Shown here: positions 10,308-20,868 of the stretch, piece by piece
Layout of the letters: every line of letters starts with the position of its first letter
Position numbering within the stretch: the first letter of the stretch is position 1
Assembly (NCBI RefSeq): GCF_003171515.1
Contig: NC_089390.1
Location: 1,612,001 to 1,676,000 of the forward strand
From: Pyrenophora tritici-repentis
Taxonomy: Eukaryota > Ascomycota > Dothideomycetes > Pleosporales > Pleosporaceae
Reading direction: 5' to 3'
DNA length: 64,000 bases
The notes under the pieces: model-generated
Databases searched by the model: none
Told to the model about the DNA's origin: nothing
Seen by the model: only the letters and a program-made list of their open reading frames with translations
Made by a program: the position numbers and the translations under genes

Positions 10308-10937
10308 CTAGAAGTTGCAAAACCAAGCGCGACTATATCTGGGCCACCCTCCCACAGGGCACCGAACATATTCTGCATAGGCCGGATCCGTCTTACAATC
10401 GATGATGTAATCGTTGCCGCACCGGAACTGGTCTGGGTCACTACCAGTGGCGTGATAGAAACAGTTGTCGTGGTTGCTGTACTTGATCCTGACATCGAAC
10501 TGTTCAAGCGCGATTAGTTGACAATCATGAAGTGCAGTATAGAACTTGGGCCTTGACGTACCGGCAACGCTCGACCTTCCTCGTCATATCTCGCAGGCCA
10601 AATAGGCTGGCGCATGACGTCGAATAGCGCGCCAAAACCATCGCCTTGGTAGACTTGCTCAAAGCGGTTGTCGCCACATGGGTTCACGCGAACGCCGCTA
10701 GGTCCTGGGAAGATGACCCACTTGTAGCTTTGGATTGGAGAGGACCGCAATAGGTGAATTTGAAGGGAGTAGGGGTATACATCCCATGCCTTGAATAGAT
10801 TTAGTATCGAATGTTAGAATGTCATTGCTTGAACTTACTGAGACGATGGTGCTGTTGACTGATTGTTCGACAGGTGCGGCAGAACCGAAGCTGACGCAGA
10901 CAGCGAGCCAGGCGAGGAAGGTGATCCAGAAAAGCAT
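10308..10937 (-). CDS. Small secreted cysteine-containing protein, paralogue B
   Basis: Three exons: 10839-10937, 10562-10789 and 10308-10499, phase-0 introns, 172 residues. The start gives a clear signal peptide, MLFWITFLAWLAVCVSFGSA. Exon 2 contains YSLQIHLLR and YKWVIFPGPSGVRVNPCG, the strongest version of the family core; exon 3 contains CFYHATGSDPDQFRCGN and ends in WFCNF. Six cysteines lie in the mature part. Intron 1 ends in the less common acceptor AAG (10790-10792) after a good CTAAC branch site; no CAG or TAG alternative keeps the frame. It shares sequence and architecture with paralogues A and C. Confidence 0.75.
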
Positions 10938-11532
10938 GCTGGTTGTATTCCGGTAGCTTTCCTTAGGTTGGGGTAGGGTTACAATGGGAGAGGAAAGCTC
11001 TCGCAGACGCAAACAAACTAATTTATACTCGGGTATTGATGGGTCTGTGCGCTGCAAACAGGCAAGACTAAGGCGAAAGAGGCCGTGGGTAAGAGAAATG
11101 AGTGATATTTCTGCGTGAAGGAACACTTCTTCATCGACGCTTGGCAAGACCAAGCGCTTATGCATTAATTTCTTAGCGTCAGATTATTCGAAGTGAGCGA
11201 TCCTGAGTGTTAATGACAATCAAGAGCAGTATGTAAATGAGTAGAGACAAGTGGGCTGATGATATCCACGCTTCTGACAACTCTCACCTATAGTGCGCTC
11301 ACGGCGAACAGCAGTTATGCCTGCGGTAGAATGTTCATTCATTGTGTGTAGTAGGACCATCTTAACAGACATAAGGAAGTATTCGGAATACATGAAGCCT
11401 AGATATTGACTTGACAGAACGAGCTCATATGCGGCCTAGGCTTGGTAACTCCTTTGTTTCTGCCAAACCAAGCCACATATCTCAAGGCATCTTAAGAACA
11501 GAAAGCTTTTCTGCTCTTTCCATTCCATCGTG
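10938..11532. other. Intergenic spacer in secreted-protein cluster
   Basis: 595 bp between paralogues C and B, presumed promoter of B. No recognisable coding sequence, RNA or repeat. Confidence 0.5.
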
Positions 11533-12189
11533 CTAGTACTCGCAGAAGTACCCTCGAGCATACTCAAAACCATCATTATTGCAAATGTAAACCGGGTCGT
11601 TGTACTGCAAATCCTGAGCAAAGTCGTTGATCATGTAGTTTCCGCAGAACAATTGACCAGGATCTACGCCCGTAGATTTGTAGAAGCACTCCTTAGGATT
11701 GCCTCGGAACGCAACGTGAAAAAGCATCTTCATGGCCATAAAATTAGCTGACAGCTTTCTGTACGTTAGAAAGAGAGAGCAGGACTAAAAAGACTTACTT
11801 CAGGGGGGAATGGAGGTGCATATATGGGTTCGTAGTTGTAGCGGTACGGGCCTTCTTTGTGGATCGGCTTAAAGACTTTGCTACCACAAAGCTCTACGGC
11901 TACTCCGGATGGGCCTTGCCAGAATATGTACCAGTACCGGCTTCCAATTTTCTGCATGATGATCTGGATTGAGTGTTCATAAGGGGTCCTCGTGATCTAG
12001 AACAAAAGTCAGCGCATGATGGCTGGTGAAGAAAGAAGAGACAAAATTCACCATCGAATGCACAGAGTCTAGGACCTGGGTAGTGTTGATGGGCAATGGT
12101 TGGACAGCAGACCATCCGGAAGGTGTGGGTGACGTCGATGCAGGCAGGCACAAGGAAATCGCGATCAGGAACGTGCCCCAGGATACCAT
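11533..12189 (-). CDS. Small secreted cysteine-containing protein, paralogue C
   Basis: Three exons: 12052-12189, 11799-11996 and 11533-11727, 176 residues. Residues 1-19 look like a signal peptide (MVSWGTFLIAISLCLPAST). Exon 2 contains HSIQIIMQ and YWYIFWQGPSGVAVELCG; exon 3 contains CFYKSTGVDPGQLFCGN, nearly superimposable on paralogue B, and ends in YFCEY. Intron 2 (11728-11798) needs an AAG acceptor with a GCTAAT branch site; the nearer CAG acceptors would hit a stop within a few codons, so mis-splicing or early decay of this copy is possible. Function unknown; a secreted role is inferred. Confidence 0.7.
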
Positions 12190-12795
12190 GATTAGTGAGT
12201 TTATCAGCGATGCTGCGTAGGTGTTGGAAGGATGCAGTTGGGTGTCAAGCGATGAAAGAAGAACAGAAGGTTTTCAGAGGTAGGTGATGAATTTTCTCTA
12301 GTCTGTATGAATCCGGTGGGGAGGAAGGAGGTGTGGGAGGTGACTGCCACACGTTCGTCATACAGCAAGAACAACATCTTGCCAAACCATTTTCTAATTC
12401 ACGGATACACATAGGAGGGGTACGAGGCTCCGTGAATGACCCTGATTCCTTGTACTCCTGAGTTTTAGATTTAATGCTATTGTCATGTAGTTGGCGTGCA
12501 GCTTCAATAGCTTTGAGTGTGCTCTTTAATATCGCGTACCATGCTAACCTCCCCCAAACTAAAATTTCTGCTCACAAATGCACACAATGATTAAAGCTAT
12601 GCCTCGACTAATATTGAAGAACGAACATCTTGCCCTCCGTGCTCTTCTTTCTTTGATATCGTCCCAATAGCAATACTATACAGCAAGCGATAAATTGTTG
12701 CAGCTGTTCTGCTCCGACCCTGTCCCGATATTACAGCACCTGATTCAAAAACATATTTCTTCATTTGTTCATAATGGTATTCATAGAACATGTAT
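12190..12795. other. Intergenic region, secreted-protein cluster to REV1
   Basis: 606 bp containing the presumed promoter of paralogue C and the 3' end of REV1. AT-rich, no gene seen. Confidence 0.5.
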
Positions 12796-15700
12796 CTAAT
12801 CAAAAGACACCCTACCCAAGCCCCTCGCTCTCGCCGCCTTCAAAACACCATTCTTGATCAAAACAAGAGCATTTTCCCACTCTCTTTGTGCAAAGCTTTC
12901 CTTGTTATCCGCTTCATCACCAATAAGATAATCAATCCACTTCACCACATTGACTGCTTTGCTCAAATTCCTCTCCTCCAGTACCACATTGTGAAGATAC
13001 TTGACAAGTGCGGTGACGTCTTCCCCATAAGGAGCCTCATCGGTGAATGACCCTACCCACTGTTTCATGGCACCCCGTAAATCGGCTTCCTTGGAAAGTT
13101 TTTGCGTTGTGAATGTGGGCTTTGGAGGACGAGGAATTTCGATCTTGGGAGCAGGCTCAGGTGCTTCCGGAGCCTTGGTTTCTCGTGTCACTGTGGGCTG
13201 GAAGGCATTCATTTTTGCGGCTTCATGCTGTGCAATAACTTCCTGGCGCACAAATTCAGGAAGCGCGGCAAGGAAATCATGGTCAAGCTCGTCGTCTCTT
13301 CTGGGCCGGGCGATGGGCGCTTTAGGAACTTCATCACTAAGAGCAGCAGAGTTTTCCCGACTTCTACTCTCTCGCGCAGGGTTCTTGAAAGATATGAAAC
13401 TGGCCTGAGTGAGTATTTTGCCTGTTTTACTGATTGCCTTCATTTGAGCAGCTGCAGCGAGCATTGCAGACCTTGGAGGACGACCTCTTCCACGTTTGAC
13501 TGGTATGGTAGGCTTGTTTGCTGGAATGCCGATGATTCTATCTTTGCGAGGTGATTGAGGCAATATCGTCTGATCAGCACCTCTGGGACGATGCGATGGA
13601 GATGTATACTGGGCAAGGACTTCTGCGCGAACGTCTGCTGGCAAAGCAGCGAGCATTTCTTGGTCGAGGTAAGACTGAGTTGGAAGTGTTTTCATAGCTA
13701 GAGGTAAGGCTTTAGTGGGCGTACTAGGACCATCGCGTGTTTCCCGGGGACGTACGGGTGTTGGTGATGATGCTCGAGTCTGACGCTGTAGCTTCGTTCG
13801 TATATCCTCCGGTAGCTCTACCAATACCTTAGGGTCGACTTGTGAAGGCAAAATGAATTGCGTGCCCAATGTGTTCAGTGGGCGCTGAGATGGCGTTGAA
13901 GCGTTCAGTGCTTGGGCACCGAATGCAACATGGTCGTTCTCGTATGCCGATTTGGATTTCCGTGGAGTTTCTGGGTCATCCTGAATTGGGTCCTCCTCGA
14001 CATTCTTCGGCACTCGTTGCGCACGAACCGATTCCGTATTCCCAACTTTAAATTGAAGCCTTCGTTGTGAGCCGTCGAGACTTCCATCAGTAGGGCTCTT
14101 CATGAGCTCGAGCTTTGTCATCTGGATACCAATGCCTCGGAGCTCACCTGGTGTGAAGGCAAAGCCCCGCACTATGGCTAGAGCCTCCTTGGTGAGCACT
14201 TCGCTCGAATTGGTTGCGACACCGAGCAGTATGCTTTTGTTGTGGGTATCACACTTGCCATGACCAAGGTGCTTAGATGGATCAAGAGGAGCATCTGGTG
14301 AGCGTCGCATGACTTTCATTGTGAACTGCTTCCCTTTGACTTTCTCTTTGCGCAGCCGCTTTTGAAGCTCTCCACATAGGCTTGCGATGAATTCATCGGC
14401 TTGCTCCTGATTCTCAAATCGGACACCCCAATTGACCTCCGCGGATACAGACTTGCGGACAACCTGTTCGCCGACCTCTTGGCGATCTATACCTCTTGAA
14501 TATTCGTAGAGTTTCTCGCCGGTCTTGGGTCCAAGCGTCTGAATGAGCTTCTCTTTGGTCAGTTCACGGATGTCTTTGACGAGTTTTATGCCAAGCCCTT
14601 CCAATTTACCACCAATCGACCATGCAACGCCTGGTAGGTCTTGTACCTGGAGCTGACCTATAAAATCCAAGGCCTCTTCTGGCTTGATCTGATATTGACC
14701 GGCAGGCTTTGCTCTGCGCAACCCGACTTTGGCGAGGAGAATGTTGCCCCCGATACCAACGGACACGTTACAACCCGTCCTCGATCTCACTTCATCCCGC
14801 AGGTTCAGCGCAATCTCATTTGCCTTTGCCTGTTCTCGGTATACGCTGCCTTCAGAGTGTGCCTTGCCGTCACTCCCACCAACCGAAATACAAAGATTAG
14901 ACACGTCGACGAGTGCCTCATCGATACTGACGCTTTGTACTAATCCCCCAGTTGAAAGAATCACGTCGTAGAACGCACGACTAGTCTCTTCGTAGGCCGG
15001 AAAGTCATATGGTAGAATTTTCAGGTCTGGACAAAGCTCTTGAGCCCGCTTCATCCACATGCCATTCTTGACTCCGTATGTCCGCGCAGGATAATTGCAA
15101 CTTGCAATCTCAGACCCACTGCCTTGTCCATGGGCTACCACAGCTGGCTTGTCCTTGTACTCTGGGTGCTTCTTCAAGCTGACTGCAGCGAAAAAACTGT
15201 CAAAGTCAACATGGAGGATGTACCGTCCGGCACCGTGCGGACGTCTCTGTTTGGCGTCTTGCGATAAACTCTTTTCGCTCGCCAATGCCTGCATTTGAGA
15301 TTTCAGCTCCGCCTTCCATGTCGACAAATGATGCAAGCGTGATTCTCGGTAATATTGTTCTAGAAAATTAGGATCCACAACTGTGGATTTACGAATTTTG
15401 GGATCCCGCAAAAGTATTGCGTTGTGTTCCTCAGCTGTAAGCCCTCTATTCTTGGGAGCGGGGATATCTGATCCGCTGAACATTGCTTCCTTTGGGTTCT
15501 CCACCTGACCGGACTCTGTCTGTTGAGCTGGAGGGGAACTCGGACCGGCATAAAGACTATCATGGGCATCATCCGGAATATTGTCTGTGTCGACGGGGGC
15601 TAGTGAGGGGCTGGTCTTTGGTGGTGTGACTAGCTTCGTGGAATTACTCAAATTGGCGGATGTCGATGAGTAAGACTCAATCTCTGTTTGATGGGAAGGC

Positions 15701-16386
15701 GGTAGATCCTCAATGTCGTCGTCTGGTGTGGAAAACCTTTGTTTTTGACTTGAAAAGCGCGCGCGCATGCTACTTGTCGGTTTTGGGGTACTAGCAGGAC
15801 CCGCCTGACTGCCCCTCGACTGACTTTTATACCAACTGGCATCTGTCTGTTCTCGATAGCCTCTTGCTTTGATGTTTGCCTGAGCAGTGATGTTGCCGTT
15901 GTCGAATGCGAGCACTTTCTGCTTTTCTCCTTCATCTACAATGCGGTACTGGTTCCACTGTAGCAACTTGCCCGCCTGGATACTGTCGACGACCCACGCG
16001 GGCTTCACGATGCGGTACCTCCGAAACTCGACAGCCTTCTTTGGGGTAAGACTGCTGGCGATGATGTGTGTTACGGTCGTCTTCCCATCGAGATATTGCA
16101 TGAAGCCGCCGCCATGCTGGACTATAAGGGTATGTAGGTCGTTGAGCGATGGTTGCGTGTAGCCATTCACGTGCGCCACAATGCCCTTGAAGATCTGAGG
16201 TTTGTCGCCCGCTTGCGATCGGATGTCGGCATCTAAGTTTTGAAGTTTTATCTTCTTGCGCCTGAAGTAGTCGGTAAAGCCTCCAAATGCCGACCCACGA
16301 TACTCTTCGCCATCTTCATTGTCGAACTGGTGGCTCGCGATGCGCTTGCGTACCGACTCGGAATTCTTCTCTAAGCGGGAGCCCAT
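12796..16386 (-). CDS. REV1: DNA repair protein Rev1 (Y-family translesion polymerase)
   Basis: An intronless frame of 1196 residues. A BRCT domain spans about residues 63-150 (IFKGIVAHVNGY ... WVVDSIQAGKLL). The Y-family polymerase core follows from about 388, with catalytic acidic motifs HVDFDSFFA (about 395) and SIDEAL (about 486). The C-terminal third has three LP-x-x-[IV]R motifs (about 857, 914, 1040) resembling ubiquitin-binding UBM helices, then the Rev1 C-terminal helical domain. Rev1 is a deoxycytidyl transferase and scaffold for other translesion polymerases on ubiquitinated PCNA. The ATG at 16386 matches the family N-terminus; an upstream ATG at 16410 is less likely. Divergent from the FKBP gene. 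Confidence 0.93.
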   Translation of the reverse strand: MGSRLEKNSESVRKRIASHQFDNEDGEEYRGSAFGGFTDYFRRKKIKLQNLDADIRSQAGDKPQIFKGIVAHVNGYTQPSLNDLHTLIVQHGGGFMQYLDGKTTVTHIIASSLTPKKAVEFRRYRIVKPAWVVDSIQAGKLLQWNQYRIVDEGEKQKVLAFDNGNITAQANIKARGYREQTDASWYKSQSRGSQAGPASTPKPTSSMRARFSSQKQRFSTPDDDIEDLPPSHQTEIESYSSTSANLSNSTKLVTPPKTSPSLAPVDTDNIPDDAHDSLYAGPSSPPAQQTESGQVENPKEAMFSGSDIPAPKNRGLTAEEHNAILLRDPKIRKSTVVDPNFLEQYYRESRLHHLSTWKAELKSQMQALASEKSLSQDAKQRRPHGAGRYILHVDFDSFFAAVSLKKHPEYKDKPAVVAHGQGSGSEIASCNYPARTYGVKNGMWMKRAQELCPDLKILPYDFPAYEETSRAFYDVILSTGGLVQSVSIDEALVDVSNLCISVGGSDGKAHSEGSVYREQAKANEIALNLRDEVRSRTGCNVSVGIGGNILLAKVGLRRAKPAGQYQIKPEEALDFIGQLQVQDLPGVAWSIGGKLEGLGIKLVKDIRELTKEKLIQTLGPKTGEKLYEYSRGIDRQEVGEQVVRKSVSAEVNWGVRFENQEQADEFIASLCGELQKRLRKEKVKGKQFTMKVMRRSPDAPLDPSKHLGHGKCDTHNKSILLGVATNSSEVLTKEALAIVRGFAFTPGELRGIGIQMTKLELMKSPTDGSLDGSQRRLQFKVGNTESVRAQRVPKNVEEDPIQDDPETPRKSKSAYENDHVAFGAQALNASTPSQRPLNTLGTQFILPSQVDPKVLVELPEDIRTKLQRQTRASSPTPVRPRETRDGPSTPTKALPLAMKTLPTQSYLDQEMLAALPADVRAEVLAQYTSPSHRPRGADQTILPQSPRKDRIIGIPANKPTIPVKRGRGRPPRSAMLAAAAQMKAISKTGKILTQASFISFKNPARESRSRENSAALSDEVPKAPIARPRRDDELDHDFLAALPEFVRQEVIAQHEAAKMNAFQPTVTRETKAPEAPEPAPKIEIPRPPKPTFTTQKLSKEADLRGAMKQWVGSFTDEAPYGEDVTALVKYLHNVVLEERNLSKAVNVVKWIDYLIGDEADNKESFAQREWENALVLIKNGVLKAARARGLGRVSFD

Positions 16387-16795
16387 GGTGAGTGTTGTGT
16401 GGTGGATCAAGCGCGTTCATCGGGGCCGGGGTCATGATCGAATGTCAAGGGCGTGTCCGGATTGCGACATGGCGAGGTCTGGCTTGGTGGTGGTGAAAGG
16501 CGCGTGCTGTGGCGCGCATTACAAGGACCGCGATTATGTCACGCTAGTGGCACCAAGTGGGCCGATCCATCATTCTGCCGGCGGTGAAAGCACGCTAAGA
16601 GAAAGCTGCATGGCTTGGCGAACTTTTTCTACCTCTCGAAGTCGCTGCTCTCAAGTTCCTCGCTTTTCGCTATTAATCTGCTCTACCCAGCTGTCCCTCG
16701 AGCTGTGAAATTCCCGAGCAAAAGAATTCCCATAACTTCCAACCCTCCGCACCGCAGACAGTTTTCAGAACTATCCGTCTGCGAACTTATTCACC
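16387..16795. promoter_or_regulatory. Shared divergent promoter of REV1 and the nucleolar FKBP
   Basis: 409 bp between divergent start codons. It holds a tRNA-free, repeat-free sequence with a pyrimidine-rich stretch before the FKBP start. No specific factor site is claimed. Confidence 0.45.
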
Positions 16796-18509
16796 ATGTC
16801 TTCCGCTATTCCTGTCGGCGTCTATGGACGTCGCATTCCGGCTGGCGGCATTCCCATCTCGGCCTCAGATGACCAGTCAGCTACTGTAAGCTTCTTCTCT
16901 GCCCCAAGCCTCTTCTGCTATGATTGGAATCAATTGCGCCTTGATTCTCAAAATTTGCGCAGCCGTCGCATTCGTAAAAATGCGACTTTTCGCTGACATG
17001 AAATAGTTCAGAATAACTATGGCCGCTATTGACCCAGACGCGGAGCCGCAAATCGACGAGGATCACAAGCATGCTCGTGCTACCTTAAAGCTCATTCGTG
17101 TGCCCATGGACTTTGACGATGACGACGATGAGGACTACGAGGAGGGCGATATTGAGGCAATTGCTGCTCGCCTGCGTGCCGCTGGCGCACTCCCCGAGGC
17201 TGATTCCGACATGTCCGACTCCGACGACAGCGAGGACGAAAAGAATGGCGGCCCTAGCGACCCTGCTAAGTCAAAGAAGGCCAAGCAGGCAGCTCTCAGC
17301 AAGAAGCTCCAAGAGGAACTCGAGGCTGACGAGATGGACATTGACGGCAGCTTGACCAACGGCACAAAGGGTAAAGCCAAGGGCAAGGCCAAGGTCACTG
17401 ACGACGATCTTAGTGATGAGGACGACGAAGATGACGATGACGATGACGATGAGCCAGAGGAGCTTGTTCTGTGCACACTCGACCCCGAGAAGGTACGTTT
17501 TCATAGTATGTCTTTTACCAGCTTTTGCTGACGCTTTTGCAGCACTACCAACAGCCTCTCGACATCACTGTACGCCAAGGCGAGGAGGTCTTCCTCTGCG
17601 TCAGCGGAACTTATGACGTTTATGTTACCGGTAACTACATTGCTTTCCCCGATGAGGACAGCGAGGATGAAGACGAGGACGACGGTCTTGAGGAGCTTGG
17701 CTACGACATGTCTGCTGATGAGGACGAGCTTGACGGTCTAGAAGAGTCAGAGGATGACGAGCTCGACGGAATGGAGGATCCCAGGATCACCGAGGTTGAT
17801 ACCGATGAGGAGGCACCAAAACTTGTGGAGGCCAGCAAGAAGAGCAAGAAGCGTGCCGCGGAGTCTGAGGATGATGCCACTCTTGATGACTTGATCAGCA
17901 AGACCAACGGTGACGCCAAGCTCAGCAAGAAGCAGGCCAAGAAGCTGAAGAAGAACGATGGCCAGGCCACAGAGCCCGAGAAGAAGGCTGAAAAGGTTGA
18001 GAAGAATGATACCCCCAGCAGCGACAAGAAGAAGGTTCAGTTCGCTAAGAACCTCGAACAGGGCCCAACTGGCTCCCCCAAGGTCGACGCGCCTAAGCCA
18101 GAGGCAAAGAAAGAGGCCGCAAAGGGACCTCGCAACGTTAGCGGTGTCATTGTTGATGACAAGAAGGAGGGCAAGGGCAAGGCTGCCAAGAAGGGTGACC
18201 GCGTCGAGATGCGCTACATCGGCAAGCTGAAGAGCGGCAAGGTCTTTGACTGTGAGTTTACCGGGTAAATTTTTTCGAGCAAGTACTGACAAATACACAG
18301 CCAACAAGAAGGGCAAGCCCTTTTCCTTCAAGCTTGGTGTAGGCCAAGTCATCAAGGGTTGGGACGTCGGTGTCGCTGGCATGACTGCTGGCGGCGAGCG
18401 TCGTCTTACTATCCCCGCGGCGATGGCTTATGGCAAGAAGGGTGCGCCTCCGGACATCCCACCCAACTCTGACTTGATCTTCGACATCAAGTGTATCTCG
18501 GTCGGTTAA
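16796..18509 (+). CDS. FPR4: Nucleolar FKBP-type peptidyl-prolyl isomerase (Fpr3/Fpr4)
   Basis: Four exons: 16796-16885, 17007-17492, 17543-18251 and 18301-18509, 497 residues. Exon 1 plus the start of exon 2 make the nucleoplasmin-like N-terminus (VPVG-type start, then [10 protein letters not shown]). Long Asp/Glu tracts alternate with Lys-rich segments in the middle, typical of histone-binding nucleolar FKBPs. The C-terminal about 110 residues are the FKBP fold with [19 protein letters not shown], and GERRLTIP...YG, the residues that form the proline-isomerase pocket. The yeast homologues isomerise histone H3 prolines and act in nucleosome assembly and rDNA silencing. The family usual length is about 400-500. 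Confidence 0.92.
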
Positions 18510-19327
18510 AAAGTTTCTTGCCAGCAATTGCCCGACTACGCGCAACGGGGTCCACTTGCTCATGTACAACAACGGGGCCTTGCTCCACTTGTGTGCAGAA
18601 CTCAGTGGACCTGCATGCGTTCGCTTCCTAGACGTTTTCCTCTTTTGTCTGCTTTCACTGCATAGCGTGTCGTCTGAGATATCCGACTTGCATAATTTCC
18701 GGGCTGCTTCGTTAGATATGTGCAAGGAGGAAGGATCTCTCAGTCCTCTTCGCCAATGTCTTTTCCTTAAGGGGTCATGTATATGTGATATAGCGAGGCG
18801 ATGTTGCCACAGGGTGAATTTTCGCTAAGGAAGCTACACTGAAAAAGTTATGTGGGGTTTCGCGAATGTAGTAATACATCATTTTTAAATGACGTGTCTG
18901 GTGCTATGACCTTTCTGTAACAGCTCCTGTGCCATATCTAGGTCGTGGATGCCCTTGCCAATACCTGTATACTATTGCGTGTCTTGCCGTACTCCATCTG
19001 ACTCTTTCGTTGTTGTTCCGCAGTCAAGCAGGGTCACTCTTGCTTTGACCGAGGTTGCGAAATTGCGGAAGATTCTAGCGCTAGTGGTTGACCAGTCAAA
19101 AATCCGGGTGCCCGCACGAGCCAAGACTCCACAAGGCTTTAACCCATCTCCTCCTCCGTCGTTCCAACTTCGTCTCACTTCAACGTTCACATAAGCCAGC
19201 CGTCACCACACCACGCTTGCACCATCCTCAGTCAACTGCTCTACTTGCGCACTACCATCTTCGAGCCCTACTCATATCTACCAACTCTAAAACACCCTCG
19301 CGATCCAACCGTGGCAATACTGTAGCA
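18510..19327. other. Intergenic region upstream of antizyme
   Basis: 818 bp holding the FKBP 3' UTR and the presumed promoter and 5' UTR of the antizyme gene. The antizyme zero frame is open upstream of its ATG but without another ATG close by. No other gene seen. Confidence 0.5.
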
Positions 19328-20306
19328 ATGGCGTCGAAAAGAAGCAGTAGTAGTACGAGTAGTAATAGTAGCATTCACTCGTACTCGTCCGCCAGCAACG
19401 TCCGCGCCAGCTGCTATGCAGTAAACGCGTCCACCGCGAGCCTCCAGGGCTTTCATTACTCCACTACCCCGTCTTCCGGGGCTGGGTGGTGTTCCTGAGG
19501 TCAGCTCGGTATGTCGTCCTCTATCTGCGCCTTTGATCGGCTTTATACTGCGGATGCACTATTTTACGCGTGATACTAATGATGCCCAGGGAATTCCATC
19601 ACCCCCTTCAAGTCCCCCCCTCGCCGCCAGACACGCGTCCACCGCTAAAGGTGGAAAGGCGCGCAGAGGGGGGGCAGCATATACTATCACGGGAGAGTGT
19701 GAGAGACTCTTCTGCGAGACACTGCGATCTGTTTTCCTGGGTGAGGGGAGCCAGCATCGCCAGGACTCGCTTGTGATGGGTATGCCATACAACGACATGA
19801 CTGCAACTGCTACGATTACGAACGACTACGGTATCGATGCTAGACGCTACTCGGATTCTTCTTCCGATTCAGACGTACCTGAAATGGTGCGGTTTGACGA
19901 GGTAAAGGGTTCGATTACGGACTACATTGAGATGTGGGATTATGTTGGCGGAATTAGGTTCCGCGGGTTTGTCGCTGAGAAGGAGGACCAAAGGGCCATG
20001 TTCGTCTTCTTCGACGAGCCGGTCATCAAGGGAGATATCAAGGCTGGGTAAGTCGCGTCCACTCCACTCGCAATCCCGTTACTAACTGTGCTTAGTCTCA
20101 TGGCCCTCCTCGAACTCTGCGAGGTCGACTACTTCTCCTGCGACCGTCTTGTCCTTTGCATCGACCGCCAGGTCGACCAAGCCGCGCGCAACAACTTGAC
20201 GAAAGACTTAGGTTGGATCGGCTTTGGTCTCACGACGCTCGATGAGTTCAGTGGAGGCGAGGAGCTGACTAGCGAGAAATGGTTATTCATGGACATGGAG
20301 ACCTAG
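19328..20306 (+). CDS. OAZ: Ornithine decarboxylase antizyme (programmed +1 frameshift)
   Basis: ORF1 runs from ATG 19328 to TGA 19496-19498 (56 codons, Ser-rich). ORF2 is in the +1 frame, has no suitable ATG of its own, and continues through exons ending at 19508, 19590-20047 and 20096-20306; the second frame contributes about 226 residues for roughly 282 in total. ORF2 contains the antizyme domain: AMFVFFDEPVIKGDIKAGL, LLELCEVDYFSCDRLVLCI, LGWIGFGLTTLDEF and a final MDMET. The stop codon is embedded in TGG TGT TCC TGA, the conserved antizyme shift site. Antizyme binds ornithine decarboxylase, inhibits it and delivers it to the proteasome; high polyamine levels promote the frameshift. Introns have TACTAAT and ACTAAC branch sites. 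Confidence 0.92.
19487..19498 (+). promoter_or_regulatory. +1 ribosomal frameshift site of antizyme
   Basis: Zero-frame codons TGG TGT TCC TGA; skipping the T at 19496 moves ribosomes to GAG GTC and into ORF2. The same UCC-UGA core is conserved in antizymes from fungi to mammals. The first intron donor (19509) lies only 10 nt beyond the stop, so the downstream stimulatory context in mature mRNA is formed by exon 2 sequence. Confidence 0.9.
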
Positions 20307-20868
20307 AGACATGATTCGATCACGCGGTTGGGAAGGGATGAAGTCACATCTGTCGCTACAACCTGGGGCATGGTGCGTTCCTAGTTTGTGTTCTGGTCTT
20401 TGCGGTGGAAAAGACCATATTTGCACATTCTTGTTTTGTGATTACATGCAAGGAGTTTGGTATGGTGTTTGTGAGTGCGTTGGTATTTGTCATCTCAAGT
20501 CTAACTCTCTTCTCTTCCTCCACACTACTACTACCTGAAATGCTATCATCATGCTTTGTTTATTTACTGTATTCATTTGTGCGGTGTGCTTAGCGAATGC
20601 ATGTTTGCTTCTTCTGCGTGGCCACATGCCACAACGACATTCGCATATCAGATCACGGTATTTGTCACGGTGCCACAAGGTGATGCAGAACAGCAAGACA
20701 GCAGACCATTTATGCATTAAATTGTTCATTTCACGAATAGTATGAGTAACCTCGGTATGCTTCACGGTAACCCAAGAGTTCCTTGACAGCTGACCCGCAA
20801 CTGGATTCGTCGTCTCTGGCTTTTGTATCCGTACACTTGATTTCATATGGCTTACAATTACTACCGCC
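20307..20868. other. Convergent intergenic region, antizyme / RAD3
   Basis: 562 bp containing both 3' UTRs. No gene or repeat recognised. Confidence 0.5.

Noticed and set aside
17135..18382. Long minus-strand frames over the FKBP gene
   Set aside because: They are complements of Asp/Glu/Lys-coding tracts, which naturally lack stops on the opposite strand.
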